The translations under genes were made by a program, and so were the position numbers. Positions 14,137 to 24,124 of a stretch of 64,000 nt of DNA are shown here, in pieces. Source of the stretch: Arsukibacterium indicum (lineage in GTDB: Bacteria > Pseudomonadota > Gammaproteobacteria > Enterobacterales > Alteromonadaceae); contig NZ_JAHRID010000008.1 in assembly GCF_019100565.1 (NCBI RefSeq), positions 62,001-126,000 on the forward strand, in the 5' to 3' direction. Each line of letters starts with the position of its first letter. Within the stretch, counting starts at the first letter, position 1. Below the pieces are notes generated by a model that ran no database searches, had not been told where the DNA came from, and worked only from the letters and a program-made list of their open reading frames with translations.

Positions 14137-14985
14137 TCAACCTCTGGCCGCAGTTTGCTGGCACAGCTGACGGAGTATTTGTAGGGCATGGCTGTCCTGA
14201 TTACGGCCATGGGCCAGTACCAGGGTTCGTTCCAGCTGCAAGCCCTGAATTGGCCGCAGGGTAACATCGCTGCGCTGGCGCAGGCTGTCCAGATCGGGTA
14301 CCAGGGCGCAGCCGACACCGGCCGATACCAGGCCAAGCGCGTATTCGATGGTTTGAATATCGGCGCGGATATCGGGCCGGATGTCGCGACGCAGTAACTG
14401 CGGATAAAACGCAGCCCAGGCATCGCATGGCAGCCGTTTAATTAACGGTAAGTCGGTAAAGTCGTCCAGGCTGATATGCGGCTGCAAACTAAGCGGCCAG
14501 GCGGGCGGCAGGGCCAGTAAGTAGCGGTCATGCCACAGCGGTTGCAGCACTTCGCCGGTTTTCTGTTGTTGCGGGGTAATAATCCGCGCATCGCAGGGTT
14601 CGTCCGGTTCCACTAAATGCAGTTCAAGGCCTGCTACCTGCTGGCTGAACTCGCGCAGCAGCGCACTCATCCGTTCTACCCCCAGTGCCTTAATTAAACC
14701 AAGCCGGAACTGCACCCGGTTTACCGGGGTATGAAACGACGCTTTTAACGATTGCAGCTGACTTAGCAATTTACCGGCATGCTCGTACAGTTTATCACCA
14801 TCTTCGGTGGCCGTTACCCCTTTGGCCAGGCGAATAAACAGCTTAACGCCAAGCTCCAGCTCTAGCTGGCGTAACGCCGCCGACAGCGAGGGCTGCGCCA
14901 CACAGCACTGCCGCGCCGCAGCACTGATGCTGCCTTGCTCATACACGGCGACAAAGTAGTTAAGCTGACGAATATCCATAGTCAA
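14137..14985 (-). CDS. LysR-type transcriptional regulator (GcdR-like position)
   Basis: This 282-aa protein has an N-terminal winged HTH (DIRQLNYFVAVYEQGSISAA, then QPSLSAALRQLELELGVKLF) at residues 4-60 and a LysR-type effector domain after residue about 90 (NRVQFRLGLIKALGVERM). The start could be the ATG at 14985 or the second at 14979. It is divergent from gcdH with 110 bases between them, the usual arrangement for a LysR activator of that operon. The inducer would be a glutarate or lysine-breakdown intermediate by analogy. The intergenic DNA is AT-rich (TTAATATATTTTAACTTTAT) and must hold both promoters. Confidence 0.88.
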   Translation of the reverse strand: MTMDIRQLNYFVAVYEQGSISAAARQCCVAQPSLSAALRQLELELGVKLFIRLAKGVTATEDGDKLYEHAGKLLSQLQSLKASFHTPVNRVQFRLGLIKALGVERMSALLREFSQQVAGLELHLVEPDEPCDARIITPQQQKTGEVLQPLWHDRYLLALPPAWPLSLQPHISLDDFTDLPLIKRLPCDAWAAFYPQLLRRDIRPDIRADIQTIEYALGLVSAGVGCALVPDLDSLRQRSDVTLRPIQGLQLERTLVLAHGRNQDSHALQILRQLCQQTAARG

Positions 14986-15095
14986 AAACTATACCAGATA
15001 CAGAATTAATATATTTTAACTTTATATCAGGCCGCAGTAGAGTGAGCAACAGACATACGATAATGTTAATTTTTGACCCAGCATGAGGTAGCGAT

Positions 15096-16271
15096 ATGGC
15101 CCGCCCGGTATTCGATTGGCAAGACCCGTTTCAATTATCCGCAATGTTAAACGAAGAAGAGCGGATGATCCGCGATACCGCTCATCAGTATTGTCAGCAA
15201 AAATTGCAGCCACGGGTATTGCTGGCTAACCGCAATGAACATTTTCACCGCGAAATAATGACCGAACTGGGTGAACTGGGCCTGCTGGGTGCTACCCTGC
15301 CGGAAAAATACGGCTGTTCGGCAGTAAATTATGTTTGTTATGGCCTGGTAGCACGGGAAGTAGAGCGGGTAGACAGCGGCTATCGCAGTGCGATGAGTGT
15401 GCAGTCATCGCTGGTGATGCACCCTATTCATGAATATGGCACTGAAGCGCAGCGCCAGAAATACCTGCCGAAACTGGCCAGCGGCGAGTGGGTAGGTTGT
15501 TTTGGGCTGACCGAACCTGATGCCGGCTCAGACCCGGCCGGTATGCGCACCGTAGCGAAGAAAACCGCCAACGGCTATTTGTTAAATGGCAGTAAAATGT
15601 GGATCACCAATTCGCCGATTGCCGATGTGTTTGTGGTGTGGGCCAAACTGGATGGTGAAATCCGCGGCTTTGTGCTGGAAAAAGGCATGAAAGGCTTAAG
15701 TGCGCCGAAAATTGACGGTAAGTTCTCGCTCAGGGCATCCATTACCGGCGAAATTGTGATGGACAATGTGGAAGTGCCGGAAGATGCCATCTTCCCCGAA
15801 ATCCGCGGTTTAAAAGGCCCCTTTGGCTGTCTGAATAAAGCCCGCTACGGTATTGCCTGGGGCGCCCTGGGTGCGGCCGAATTCTGCTGGCATGCAGCAC
15901 GGCAATATACTCTGGATCGCACCCAGTTTGGCCGGCCGTTGGCTCAGACCCAGCTTATTCAGAAAAAACTGGCGGATATGCAAACCGAAATCAGTATTGG
16001 CTTACTGGGCTGTTTGCAGGCGGGGCGGTTAATGGATGCCGGCCAGCTGGCACCGGAGACTATCTCGCTGATTAAGCGCAATTCCTGCGGTAAAGCGCTG
16101 GATATTGCCCGCCAGGCCCGCGATATGCACGGCGGTAATGGCATTGCCGATGAGTACCATGTTATCCGCCATGTTATGAACTTAGAGGCGGTTAACACCT
16201 ATGAAGGCACCCATGATGTACATGCGTTGATCCTGGGCCGGGCCCAGACCGGTTTGCAGGCATTCAGTTAG
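15096..16271 (+). CDS. gcdH: Glutaryl-CoA dehydrogenase
   Basis: This 391-aa acyl-CoA dehydrogenase is colinear with GcdH. It has FDWQDPFQL at the N-terminus, the FAD/substrate segment [33 protein letters not shown] in the middle domain, and [20 protein letters not shown] then NTYEGTHD with catalytic Glu370. The enzyme oxidatively decarboxylates glutaryl-CoA to crotonyl-CoA in lysine/tryptophan degradation, passing electrons to ETF. It starts the operon: the next gene begins two bases after its stop. The divergent LysR gene probably regulates it. The family call is strong. Whether glutaryl-CoA or another short acyl-CoA is the real substrate depends on the unusual operon partners. Confidence 0.92.
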   Translation: MARPVFDWQDPFQLSAMLNEEERMIRDTAHQYCQQKLQPRVLLANRNEHFHREIMTELGELGLLGATLPEKYGCSAVNYVCYGLVAREVERVDSGYRSAMSVQSSLVMHPIHEYGTEAQRQKYLPKLASGEWVGCFGLTEPDAGSDPAGMRTVAKKTANGYLLNGSKMWITNSPIADVFVVWAKLDGEIRGFVLEKGMKGLSAPKIDGKFSLRASITGEIVMDNVEVPEDAIFPEIRGLKGPFGCLNKARYGIAWGALGAAEFCWHAARQYTLDRTQFGRPLAQTQLIQKKLADMQTEISIGLLGCLQAGRLMDAGQLAPETISLIKRNSCGKALDIARQARDMHGGNGIADEYHVIRHVMNLEAVNTYEGTHDVHALILGRAQTGLQAFS

Positions 16272-16273
16272 CC

Positions 16274-18502
16274 ATGACAGAACCTTTTCATCCCTGGCTG
16301 CAGCAGTTTCTGCAGCAGATAGACAATAGCAGCCTGGCACCTGCCAGCAGTTTGCAACAAGGCCTGAGCGACAGCGAGCTTTACCAGCTGTGGCACAGCC
16401 AGCTTAGCAGCCGGCTGCTGGATTTGCAGTCTCGGCTGTTGCAGGCCAAAGGCCAGAGTTTTTATACCATTGGCAGCGCCGGCCACGAAGGCAATGCCGC
16501 AGTAGCCGCTGCACTGCGCTTAACCGATCCGGCGTTTTTACATTACCGTAGTGGCGCCTTTTTTATTGAACGCAGCAAGCAATTGCCGGGCAGCACGCCG
16601 CTGTACGATATGTTGTTGTCGTTTTGCGCCTCCAGTGATGACCCTATTTCCGGTGGCCGGCACAAGGTGCTGGGCAGCCTGGCCCTGAATGTGCCGCCGC
16701 AAACCAGTACCATTGCTTCACAGCTGCCCAAAGCTGTGGGTACCGCCTTTGCAATAGATTTAAGCAAGCGCCTGGGGCAACAGGGTACCTGGCCGGCAGA
16801 TGCTATTGTAATGTGCAGTTTTGGTGATGCCTCGGCCAACCATTCCACTGCTCAGGGGGCGATTAATGCAGCCTGCTGGGCGGCGTATCAGCAGGTGCCG
16901 CTACCAATGCTATTTGTCTGTGAAGACAACGGCCTGGGTATTTCCACACCAACACCGCAGGGCTGGATAGAGCAAAGCCTGGCCGATCGGCCTGAGCTGC
17001 GCTATTTTGCCGCCGATGGTCGCGATTTGGCACAAACCCTGGCCGTTGCGCGTAAAGCCGCCCATTATGTGCGCAGTAAACGCCGGCCGGCACTGTTGCA
17101 TTTATCTACCGTCAGGTTATTTGGCCATGCCGGTGCCGATACTGAAACCGCTTATCGCAGTAAAAACCTGATAAACGCCGAGCTGGAGCTGGATCCGATC
17201 CTGGCCAGTACCGCCACCATGCTGGCCCGCGGCATTTTAAGCCGGGCACAGTTATCAACAGCCGTGGTCGATTTAGCCCGCCAGATCAGCCGGGTGGCGG
17301 CGGTGGCCAGCAGCCGGCCTAAATTAGAAACTGCCGCTCAGGTAATGGCAGCCATAGCGCCACAGCGACCGGCATTGCCGGCGCCACCACTACCGGGCAG
17401 TGCGATTCGCAGCGCATTATTTGATTTTGATAAGCATAACCTGGGTAAACCACAGCATTTAGCCAAACTGCTGAACTGGACCTTGCATGACTTATTTGTT
17501 CAGTACAGTAATACCGTGCTTTTTGGCGAAGATGTTGCTAAAAAAGGCGGTGTTTACGGTGTATCGCAGCATTTAATTCAGGCGTTTGGTGGCAACCGGG
17601 TCATTAACACCCTGCTGGATGAGCAAAGCATTCTGGGTATGGCAATCGGGCTGGCGCAACAGGGCTTTTTGCCGGTTGCTGAAATTCAGTTTCTGGCTTA
17701 CGTACACAATGCCGAAGATCAGATCCGTGGTGAAGCAGCTACCTTGTCGTTTTTCTCTAATGGCCAGTTTCATAATGGCATGGTGGTACGGATTGCCGGC
17801 CTGGCTTATCAGCGCGGCTTCGGTGGCCATTTTCATAACGATAATTCGTTTGCCATCTTCCGTGATATACCGGGTATTGTGGTGCTGTGCCCGTCTAATG
17901 GTGCTGATGCGGCCTTATTACTGCGCCAGGCCGTGCAGCTGGCGCATGAACAAAAGCGGCTGGTGATATTTTTAGAGCCGATTGCCCTGTATATGACCCG
18001 CGATTTACTGGCCCCCGGCGATGGCGGCTGGCTTTGTGAATACCCGCTACCCGATACGCCACTGCCGGCACTGGGTGAGCCGGCGGTGTTTATTCAGGGC
18101 CCTGAGCATGCCCCGGCAACACGGCCGCAACTGACAATTATCAGCTATGGCAATGGTTATTATTTAAGCCGGCAGGCAGCAGCCGAGCTGGCGCAGGCCG
18201 GTTATACCCTGCAGCTGCTGGATTTACGCACGCTGGTGCCACTGCATATCGAGGCCATTGCAGCGGCACTGGCCGATTGCAGCCAGGTGCTGATTGTTGA
18301 TGAATGCCGCAAACGTGGCTCGCTTAGTGAAGAGTTATTTACTGGCTTACATGAAGCACGGCCGGGCTTTTATCAGCTTAGCCGGATAACTGCCCACGAC
18401 AGCTTTATTCCGCTGGGCGCGGCTGCCTATGCGGTATTGCCGTCGAAGCAGCAGATTATCGAGAAGGTGCAGCAACTGCTAAGCGGAGAAAATGCAGCAT
18501 GA
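16274..18502 (+). CDS. Fused alpha-beta 2-oxoacid dehydrogenase E1 component
   Basis: The 742-aa protein joins E1-alpha and E1-beta subunits of the branched-chain/pyruvate-type TPP-dependent dehydrogenases. The alpha half (about 1-350) has FYTIGSAGHEGNAAVAAAL, HYRSGAFFI and the TPP/Mg site GDASANHSTAQGAINAACWA followed by EDNGLGIST. The beta half (about 385-742) has LFGEDVAKKGGVYGVSQHL, LAQQGFLPVAEIQFLAYVHN and DQIRGEA. It would decarboxylate a 2-oxoacid and pass the acyl group to a lipoyl E2, but no E2 or E3 gene is present. It lies two bases after gcdH and overlaps the acyltransferase gene by four. Substrate could be 2-oxoadipate or a branched-chain acid; sequence alone does not decide. Confidence 0.88.
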   Translation: MTEPFHPWLQQFLQQIDNSSLAPASSLQQGLSDSELYQLWHSQLSSRLLDLQSRLLQAKGQSFYTIGSAGHEGNAAVAAALRLTDPAFLHYRSGAFFIERSKQLPGSTPLYDMLLSFCASSDDPISGGRHKVLGSLALNVPPQTSTIASQLPKAVGTAFAIDLSKRLGQQGTWPADAIVMCSFGDASANHSTAQGAINAACWAAYQQVPLPMLFVCEDNGLGISTPTPQGWIEQSLADRPELRYFAADGRDLAQTLAVARKAAHYVRSKRRPALLHLSTVRLFGHAGADTETAYRSKNLINAELELDPILASTATMLARGILSRAQLSTAVVDLARQISRVAAVASSRPKLETAAQVMAAIAPQRPALPAPPLPGSAIRSALFDFDKHNLGKPQHLAKLLNWTLHDLFVQYSNTVLFGEDVAKKGGVYGVSQHLIQAFGGNRVINTLLDEQSILGMAIGLAQQGFLPVAEIQFLAYVHNAEDQIRGEAATLSFFSNGQFHNGMVVRIAGLAYQRGFGGHFHNDNSFAIFRDIPGIVVLCPSNGADAALLLRQAVQLAHEQKRLVIFLEPIALYMTRDLLAPGDGGWLCEYPLPDTPLPALGEPAVFIQGPEHAPATRPQLTIISYGNGYYLSRQAAAELAQAGYTLQLLDLRTLVPLHIEAIAAALADCSQVLIVDECRKRGSLSEELFTGLHEARPGFYQLSRITAHDSFIPLGAAAYAVLPSKQQIIEKVQQLLSGENAA

Positions 18503-19536
18503 GCCAGAAAAAAACCGCATTAGTGGTATGCCCGGGCCGTGGCAGCTATAACCGGCCGGAACTGGGTTACATCTCGCAGCAGCTGGCCGCTGACGCGCCG
18601 TTTCGCCAGCAGCTGGCCGAATTTGATCAGCTGCGCCGCGAGTTGGGCCTGGCAACGGTTACCGAGCTGGATAGCGCGGCCAGTTTCAGTAGAAGCCTGC
18701 ATCTGAAAGCTGAAAACGCCGCTGCGCTGATTTTCAGTGCCGGTCTGGCCGATTTCAGCCAGATTAACCGCGATAAATACGATGTTGTTGCCATTACCGG
18801 TAATTCTATGGGCTGGTATACCGCGCTTGGTTGCGCCGGCGTCTGGCAGGGCCGGCAAAGTATGCAGCTGGTAACCAGTATGGCCCAGCTAACGGCTGGT
18901 GCTGCCGGCGCCCAGTTTATTTACCCGCTGGTAAACAGCGACTGGCAAATTGATATTGATCATCAGGCCCGGCTGGCAGAGCAATTGTATCTGCATCAGG
19001 GCGCGTTGTTTATGTCGATAGCCTATGGCGGTTATGCGGTGCTGGCCGGCACCCAAAGAGCGGTGCAGCAGGCAATGCAGGCATTGCCGCCTTGTGACGA
19101 ACGGTTTCCGTTGCTGTTGCCGGGCCACGCGGCTTTTCACAGCCCGTTAATGCAACCAGCGGCAGATCAGGCCCAGGCCCGCTTCGCTGACAGCTTATTT
19201 ACCACGCCACAATTTCCAATGATTGACGGCCGGGGCAAGCAGTGGCCGGCGCAACTGGCGCAGCCTGCTGCACTAAAAGCCTACACTCTGGGCCAGCAGG
19301 TTTGCGATACCTTTTATTTCAGCCGCGCCATTCAGGTTGCGGTTAAAGAGTTTGCTCCGGAGCACATTATTTTGCTTGGGCCGGGCAGTGGTTTGGGTGG
19401 TGCTGTGGCACAAAGCCTGATTGCGATTAACTGGCAGGGCCTGGAGTCAAAGCAGGATTTCAGCGCTGCCCAGCAGGCGCCATTGCCATTTGTCCTGAGT
19501 ATGGGGTTGCCAGAGCAGCGCCAGCTGGTTATCTGA
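18499..19536 (+). CDS. FabD-like acyltransferase (malonyl-CoA:ACP transacylase fold)
   Basis: This 345-aa protein has the acyltransferase fold of FabD and polyketide AT domains. The nucleophile elbow is GNSMGW with Ser103, in place of the usual GHSLG. QGRQSMQL carries the carboxylate-binding Arg region, and the catalytic His lies in GHAAFHSPLM (about 208-217). It begins within the last codons of the E1 gene (ATGA overlap), so the two are co-translated. Stand-alone FabD normally sits in the fab cluster; here it is tied to an E1 dehydrogenase and gcdH, suggesting transfer of a special acyl group. Two tandem terminators follow. Confidence 0.8.
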   Translation: MSQKKTALVVCPGRGSYNRPELGYISQQLAADAPFRQQLAEFDQLRRELGLATVTELDSAASFSRSLHLKAENAAALIFSAGLADFSQINRDKYDVVAITGNSMGWYTALGCAGVWQGRQSMQLVTSMAQLTAGAAGAQFIYPLVNSDWQIDIDHQARLAEQLYLHQGALFMSIAYGGYAVLAGTQRAVQQAMQALPPCDERFPLLLPGHAAFHSPLMQPAADQAQARFADSLFTTPQFPMIDGRGKQWPAQLAQPAALKAYTLGQQVCDTFYFSRAIQVAVKEFAPEHIILLGPGSGLGGAVAQSLIAINWQGLESKQDFSAAQQAPLPFVLSMGLPEQRQLVI

Positions 19537-19537
19537 T

Positions 19538-19560
19538 AGCGGCTTTATGCCGCTGTTTTT
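19538..19560 (+). terminator. First terminator after the gcdH operon
   Basis: AGCGGC-TTTAT-GCCGCT (19538-19554) is followed by GTTTTTT immediately after the stop codon of the acyltransferase gene. Confidence 0.8.
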
Positions 19561-19582
19561 TCGTTTTATTCACCGTTAAAAG

Positions 19583-19612
19583 CCGGCTATTGAGCGCAAG
19601 CCGGTTTTTTTT
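19583..19612 (+). terminator. Second, tandem terminator
   Basis: CCGGCT (19583-19588) pairs with AGCCGG (19599-19604) and is followed by eight T residues. It insulates the efflux operon from read-through. Confidence 0.65.
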
Positions 19613-19620
19613 GCTTGCTA

Positions 19621-19638
19621 ACATACAGACGTGTATGT
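19621..19638 (+). promoter_or_regulatory. AcrR-type operator palindrome of the efflux operon
   Basis: ACATACA-GACG-TGTATGT is a perfect 7-bp inverted repeat about 105 bases before the membrane-fusion gene. The half-site TACATACA/TGTATGTA is that of E. coli AcrR, and an AcrR-like TetR gene lies at 24123-24740. Binding by that regulator is inferred. Confidence 0.7.
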
Positions 19639-19743
19639 ATATTGCCGGGCTAATCTGGCCGCAGTAGCCGGGTATTTTTATACCCGTATCCGGCGCAACG
19701 TTACTTTTAACTATCAACAGATATCGCCAATACAGGACACACT

Positions 19744-20889
19744 ATGCAAGACATTAAGCCGTGGAGTAAACCACTGATGATGCTGGCCGGTATTTTGCTG
19801 CTGGCAGGCTGCAGCGAGCCCCCGGCGACAGCCAGCGTTAATAGCCCGGCGCCTGAAGTGGCGGTCGTCACCCTGGCTGAGACAACGGTACAGCTGACAA
19901 CAGAATTGCCCGGGCGCACGACCGATTTTCTCCAGGCTGAAATCCGGCCGCAGGTTAGCGGCATTTTACAGCAACGGCTGTTTACTGAAGGCGAACAGGT
20001 GGCCGAAGGCCAGCTGCTGTATAAAATTGACCCTGCGCCATATCAGGCAGCACTGAGCAGTGCCCAGGCCGCGCTTAGCAGTGCCAAAGCAATGCAGCAC
20101 AATGCCCGGTTAAAAGCACAGCGGATAAAGGGTTTACTGGGTAATAAGGTCATCAGCCAGCAGGATGCCGATGACGCAGAAGCTGCCCTGATGCAGGCCG
20201 ATGCAGCTGTGGCCAGCGCTGAAGCCGCGTTGTTAACCGCCCGGATAAATTTAGATTATACCGGTATAACTGCGCCGATCGCCGGCCGGATTGGCCGCTC
20301 GATGGTAACAGTCGGCGCTTTACTTACTGCGAATCAGGCCGAGGGGCTGGCGACTATCCGCCAGCTTGATCCCATTTATGTTGACTTAACCCAGTCAGGC
20401 AATGAGCTGTTAAAGCTTAAGCAGCAACTGCGGGCCGATCCGACAAGCAGTGAAACCGCCAACATGCCGGTAGAGTTACTGCTGGATGATGGCAGCCGCT
20501 ATAGCGCAACCGGCAGGTTACAGTTTTCTGAAGTAAATGTTGACCCTGGTACCGGGATGGTGACCTTGCGTGCGGTGTTTGGGAACGAACAAGGCGATTT
20601 GCTACCCGGTATGTTTGTCCGTGCCAGGCTGCACCATGGCAGCAACAACCAGGCGATATTAGTGCCGCAAAAAGCGGTAAGCCGCACGCCAAAAGGCGAG
20701 GCAACGGTGCTACTGGTAAACAGTGCCAATCAGGTTGAGCTCAGAGCAGTCAGCCTTGGCAAAAGCTATGGCCCAAACTGGCTGGTAACCGATGGCCTGC
20801 AAGCGGGTGACAGAGTGATTGTTGCCGGCTTACAAAAAGTGCGGCCGGGTGCCACGGTAACCGTAGTCAGCGCGCCAGACGGGGAGTAA
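19744..20889 (+). CDS. RND efflux periplasmic adaptor (AcrA/MexA type), lipoprotein
   Basis: The 381-aa protein has a lipoprotein signal ending LLLAGCSEPP (lipidated Cys near residue 22). Adaptor domains follow in order: a barrel-sandwich segment (TELPGRTTDFLQAEIRPQVS), a long alpha-hairpin rich in Ala (about 95-165), LDYTGITAPIAGRIGRSMVT closing the lipoyl-like domain, and a beta-barrel/membrane-proximal part. It bridges the inner-membrane pump and an outer-membrane channel. The permease gene begins three bases after its stop. No outer-membrane factor is encoded here, so a TolC homologue elsewhere is expected. A likely AcrR-type operator lies upstream. Confidence 0.93.
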   Translation: MQDIKPWSKPLMMLAGILLLAGCSEPPATASVNSPAPEVAVVTLAETTVQLTTELPGRTTDFLQAEIRPQVSGILQQRLFTEGEQVAEGQLLYKIDPAPYQAALSSAQAALSSAKAMQHNARLKAQRIKGLLGNKVISQQDADDAEAALMQADAAVASAEAALLTARINLDYTGITAPIAGRIGRSMVTVGALLTANQAEGLATIRQLDPIYVDLTQSGNELLKLKQQLRADPTSSETANMPVELLLDDGSRYSATGRLQFSEVNVDPGTGMVTLRAVFGNEQGDLLPGMFVRARLHHGSNNQAILVPQKAVSRTPKGEATVLLVNSANQVELRAVSLGKSYGPNWLVTDGLQAGDRVIVAGLQKVRPGATVTVVSAPDGE

Positions 20890-20892
20890 GCC

Positions 20893-23800
20893 ATGGCAAA
20901 TTTCTTTATCAGCAGGCCTATTTTTGCCTGGGTTATTGCCATTGTGATTATGCTGGCCGGTTTGCTGGCTATTAAACAGCTACCCATTGAGCAATATCCG
21001 CGAATAGCGCCACCGGCAATCAGTATTAGTGCATCATACCGTGGTGCGTCAGCCCAGACCGCAGAATATGCGGTTACTCAGGTCATTGAGCAGGCTATGA
21101 ATGGCCTGGATAACCTGATGTATATGTCGGGCAACTCAGACTCATCAGGTAACATCAGCCTGACCCTGACCTTTGAAACCGGCACCGATGCCGATATTGC
21201 TCAGGTGCAGGTGCAAAACAAACTGCAGCAGGCCCTGCCGCTGTTACCACAGGAAGTGCAGCAAAATGGCGTGCGGGTAGCGAAATCCAGCGGTGGCTTT
21301 CTGATGGTTGTCGGTTTTATCTCAGAAGATGGCAGTCTTGAGCGGGATGATATTGCCGATTTTGTGGTAGCCAATATTAAAGACCCGTTAAGCCGCACCT
21401 CCGGGGTTGGTAATGTCCAGGTATTTGGCAGCCAGTATGCGATGCGGGTATGGCTGGATGCCGATAAACTGAACCAGTTTCAGTTAACCCCGGCAGACGT
21501 GACCGCGGCGTTACGAGTACAGAATAATCAGGTTACGGCAGGACAGTTAGGCGGCGCACCAGCGTTACCCGGCCAGCAGTATAATGCGGCTATTCTGGCC
21601 CAGACCCGGCTGACGTCGGCCGAAGAATTTGGCCAGATTTTGCTGAAAGTAAACAGTGACGGTGCCATGGTTAAACTTAGCGATGTGGCGCGGGTTGAGC
21701 TGGGCGGTGAAGATTACTCTATTATTGCCCGCTACAACGGTAAGATGGCAACCGGTTTAGCAATAGAGCTGGCCACCGGTGCCAATGCGCTGGATACCGC
21801 TGCGGCGGTCAAGGCTAAGCTGGCAGAATTAGAGCCGTATTTCCCCCGCGGTTTAACGGCGGTTATTCCTTACGACACCACGCCTTTTGTTGAAGTATCA
21901 ATAAGCTCAGTGGTGCAAACCCTGATTGAAGCGATTATTCTGGTGTTTCTGGTGATGTATCTGTTTTTACAGAACTTCCGGGCAACGCTTATTCCCACTC
22001 TTGCCGTACCGGTGGTGCTGTTGGGCACCTTTGGCGTTATGGCGGCCTTTGGTTTTACCATTAATACCCTGACCATGTTTGGCATGGTGCTGGCTATCGG
22101 TTTGCTGGTGGATGACGCCATTGTGGTGGTGGAAAACGTTGAGCGGGTGATGAGCGAAGAGGGCCTGGGCCCGGTTGAAGCCACCCGCAAATCAATGGGC
22201 CAGATCACCGGCGCGCTGGTGGGTATTGGTCTGGTACTATCGGCGGTGTTTGTACCCATGGCGTTTTTTGGTGGTGCCACCGGCGCCATTTATCAGCAAT
22301 TCTCGATTACTATTGTTACCGCAATGGCGCTGTCGGTGCTGGTTGCGGTTATTTTTACCCCGGCGCTGTGTGCCACCATGCTCAAGCCTGTTCACGGCGA
22401 TCACCAGGCGAAACGCGGCTTTTTTGGCTGGTTTAACCGCGGTTTTGAGCGCAGTAACCAAAGTTACCAGCGCGGTGTGGCCGGCATGCTGGCCCGGCCA
22501 AAACGTTCAATGCTGGTGTATGGCGTTATTGTAGCGGTAATGGCACTGATGTTTATGCGCCTGCCGACCTCGTTTTTGCCAGAGGAAGATCAGGGCGTGT
22601 TTTTAAGCATGATCCAGTTGCCAACCGGGGCCAGTCAGGAGCGTACCGAGGCGGTAATGGACAAGGTTGCCGCCCACTATGCCAGTGAGGATGCGGTTGA
22701 GTCGGTATTTACTGTATCGGGTTTCAGCTTTGCCGGGCGTGGCCAGAATATGGGCCTGGCGTTTGTGCGCTTAGCCGATTGGGACCAGCGTGGCCCTGCC
22801 GATAGTGTTCAGGCAGTAATAGGCCGGGCCTGGGGCTTTTTTGGTACGGTAAAAGAAGCACAGATTTTTGCCTTTAACCTGCCACCCATCGCAGAGCTTG
22901 GCCGGGCAACCGGTTTCTCGTTATTTTTACAGGACCGCGGCGGCCTGGGCCATGATGCGCTGCTTAACGCCCGTAATCAGTTGCTGGGCATGGCTGCGCA
23001 GCAGCCGAACCTGATAGGCGTAAGGCCCAATGGCATGGAAGATGCGCCGCAACTGCAAATTAATGTTGATCAGTTAAAGGCGCAGGCGTTGGGCGTATCA
23101 CTAAGCGATATTAACCAAACCTTGTCGATTGGCTGGGGCTCTACCTATGTTAACGACTTTGCTGATCGCGGCCGGGTGAAAAAAGTGTTTGTGCAGGCCG
23201 AGCCTGAGTTTCGGATGACACCGGAAGATATTCAGCGCTGGCATGTGCGTAATCGCGACGGTGAGATGGTTAGCTTCGCGTCTTTTGCCAGCAGTGAGTG
23301 GGTTTACGGGCCGCAGCGGCTGGAACGTTATAACGGGGTATCGGCCATGGAAATTCAGGGCGAGCCTGCGCCAGGCACCAGTTCGGGTGACGCCATGGCA
23401 ACCATGGAGCAGCTTATCAGTCAGTTACCTGACGGCATTGGCTTTGAATGGACGGCAACCTCTTATCAGGAAAAGCTGTCTGGCTCGCAGGCCCCGGCGC
23501 TGTATGCGCTGTCTGTTCTGGTGGTGTTTTTATGTCTGGCGGCGTTGTACGAAAGCTGGAGCGTGCCTTTTGCCGTTATTTTAGTGGTGCCACTGGGGAT
23601 TATTGGCGCACTGAGCGCAGCCTACCTGCGTGGCATGGGTAACGATGTCTATTTTCAGGTGGGCCTGTTAACCACTATGGGGCTGGCATCGAAAAACGCG
23701 ATATTGATTGTCGAGTTTGCCCGCGAGTTGCAAAACCAGGGCAAAGAACTTACCGCAGCCATTCTGGAGGCCGTGCGGCTGCGATTGCGGCCAATTATCA

Positions 23801-23997
23801 TGACGTCGATGGCCTTTTCACTTGGCGTGCTGCCGCTGGTCATCAGTTCTGGTGCGGGTTCAGCCAGCCGCAATGCGATTGGTACCGGTGTGCTCGGTGG
23901 CATGATCTCGGCCACTGTGCTGGCAGTGTTTCTGGTACCGGTGTTTTATCTGGTGGTGATGAAAGTTTTTGCTAAAAAAGCGGCGGCGGTTAGCTGA
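20893..23997 (+). CDS. RND multidrug efflux permease (AcrB type)
   Basis: The 1034-aa inner-membrane transporter has the standard length and twelve-helix layout of HAE1-family pumps. It begins [20 protein letters not shown]. The proton-relay aspartates are in [18 protein letters not shown] (about 405), and the matching Lys is in [14 protein letters not shown] (about 935). The porter domain carries [20 protein letters not shown]. It exports hydrophobic drugs, bile salts, dyes or organic acids by proton antiport through a trimeric complex with the adjacent adaptor. The C-terminus lacks an extended tail. A set of 14-base tandem repeats and a shared terminator lie downstream. Confidence 0.95.
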   Translation: MANFFISRPIFAWVIAIVIMLAGLLAIKQLPIEQYPRIAPPAISISASYRGASAQTAEYAVTQVIEQAMNGLDNLMYMSGNSDSSGNISLTLTFETGTDADIAQVQVQNKLQQALPLLPQEVQQNGVRVAKSSGGFLMVVGFISEDGSLERDDIADFVVANIKDPLSRTSGVGNVQVFGSQYAMRVWLDADKLNQFQLTPADVTAALRVQNNQVTAGQLGGAPALPGQQYNAAILAQTRLTSAEEFGQILLKVNSDGAMVKLSDVARVELGGEDYSIIARYNGKMATGLAIELATGANALDTAAAVKAKLAELEPYFPRGLTAVIPYDTTPFVEVSISSVVQTLIEAIILVFLVMYLFLQNFRATLIPTLAVPVVLLGTFGVMAAFGFTINTLTMFGMVLAIGLLVDDAIVVVENVERVMSEEGLGPVEATRKSMGQITGALVGIGLVLSAVFVPMAFFGGATGAIYQQFSITIVTAMALSVLVAVIFTPALCATMLKPVHGDHQAKRGFFGWFNRGFERSNQSYQRGVAGMLARPKRSMLVYGVIVAVMALMFMRLPTSFLPEEDQGVFLSMIQLPTGASQERTEAVMDKVAAHYASEDAVESVFTVSGFSFAGRGQNMGLAFVRLADWDQRGPADSVQAVIGRAWGFFGTVKEAQIFAFNLPPIAELGRATGFSLFLQDRGGLGHDALLNARNQLLGMAAQQPNLIGVRPNGMEDAPQLQINVDQLKAQALGVSLSDINQTLSIGWGSTYVNDFADRGRVKKVFVQAEPEFRMTPEDIQRWHVRNRDGEMVSFASFASSEWVYGPQRLERYNGVSAMEIQGEPAPGTSSGDAMATMEQLISQLPDGIGFEWTATSYQEKLSGSQAPALYALSVLVVFLCLAALYESWSVPFAVILVVPLGIIGALSAAYLRGMGNDVYFQVGLLTTMGLASKNAILIVEFARELQNQGKELTAAILEAVRLRLRPIIMTSMAFSLGVLPLVISSGAGSASRNAIGTGVLGGMISATVLAVFLVPVFYLVVMKVFAKKAAAVS

Positions 23998-24019
23998 GTT
24001 ATGCCTTAGCAGTTCGCGC

Positions 24020-24070
24020 CGTTAACAGTGCGATTATAACAGCGCACTTATAACAGCGTGCTTATAACAG
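24020..24070. repeat. 14-base tandem repeat with core TTATAACAG
   Basis: TTATAACAG recurs at 24034, 24048 and 24062, exactly 14 bases apart, with a degenerate fourth unit (GTTAACAG) at 24021. Between the copies GTGCG/CGCAC and GCAC/GTGC can form small alternating hairpins. It lies between the efflux permease stop and the terminator. Confidence 0.7.
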
Positions 24071-24081
24071 TTAGTACCTTT

Positions 24082-24124
24082 GCCAGCTGAACCGCCTAGC
24101 AATTGCGGCCAGCTGGCTTTTTTT
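24082..24124. terminator. Bidirectional terminator between efflux permease and TetR gene
   Basis: GCCAGCTG (24082-24089) pairs with CAGCTGGC (24110-24117), followed by seven T residues on the plus strand. The T run overlaps the stop codon of the convergent TetR gene. Confidence 0.75.

Noticed and set aside
14127-14428. Overlapping frames of 75-98 residues within the LysR gene
   Set aside because: They are alternative frames of a well-supported regulator gene.
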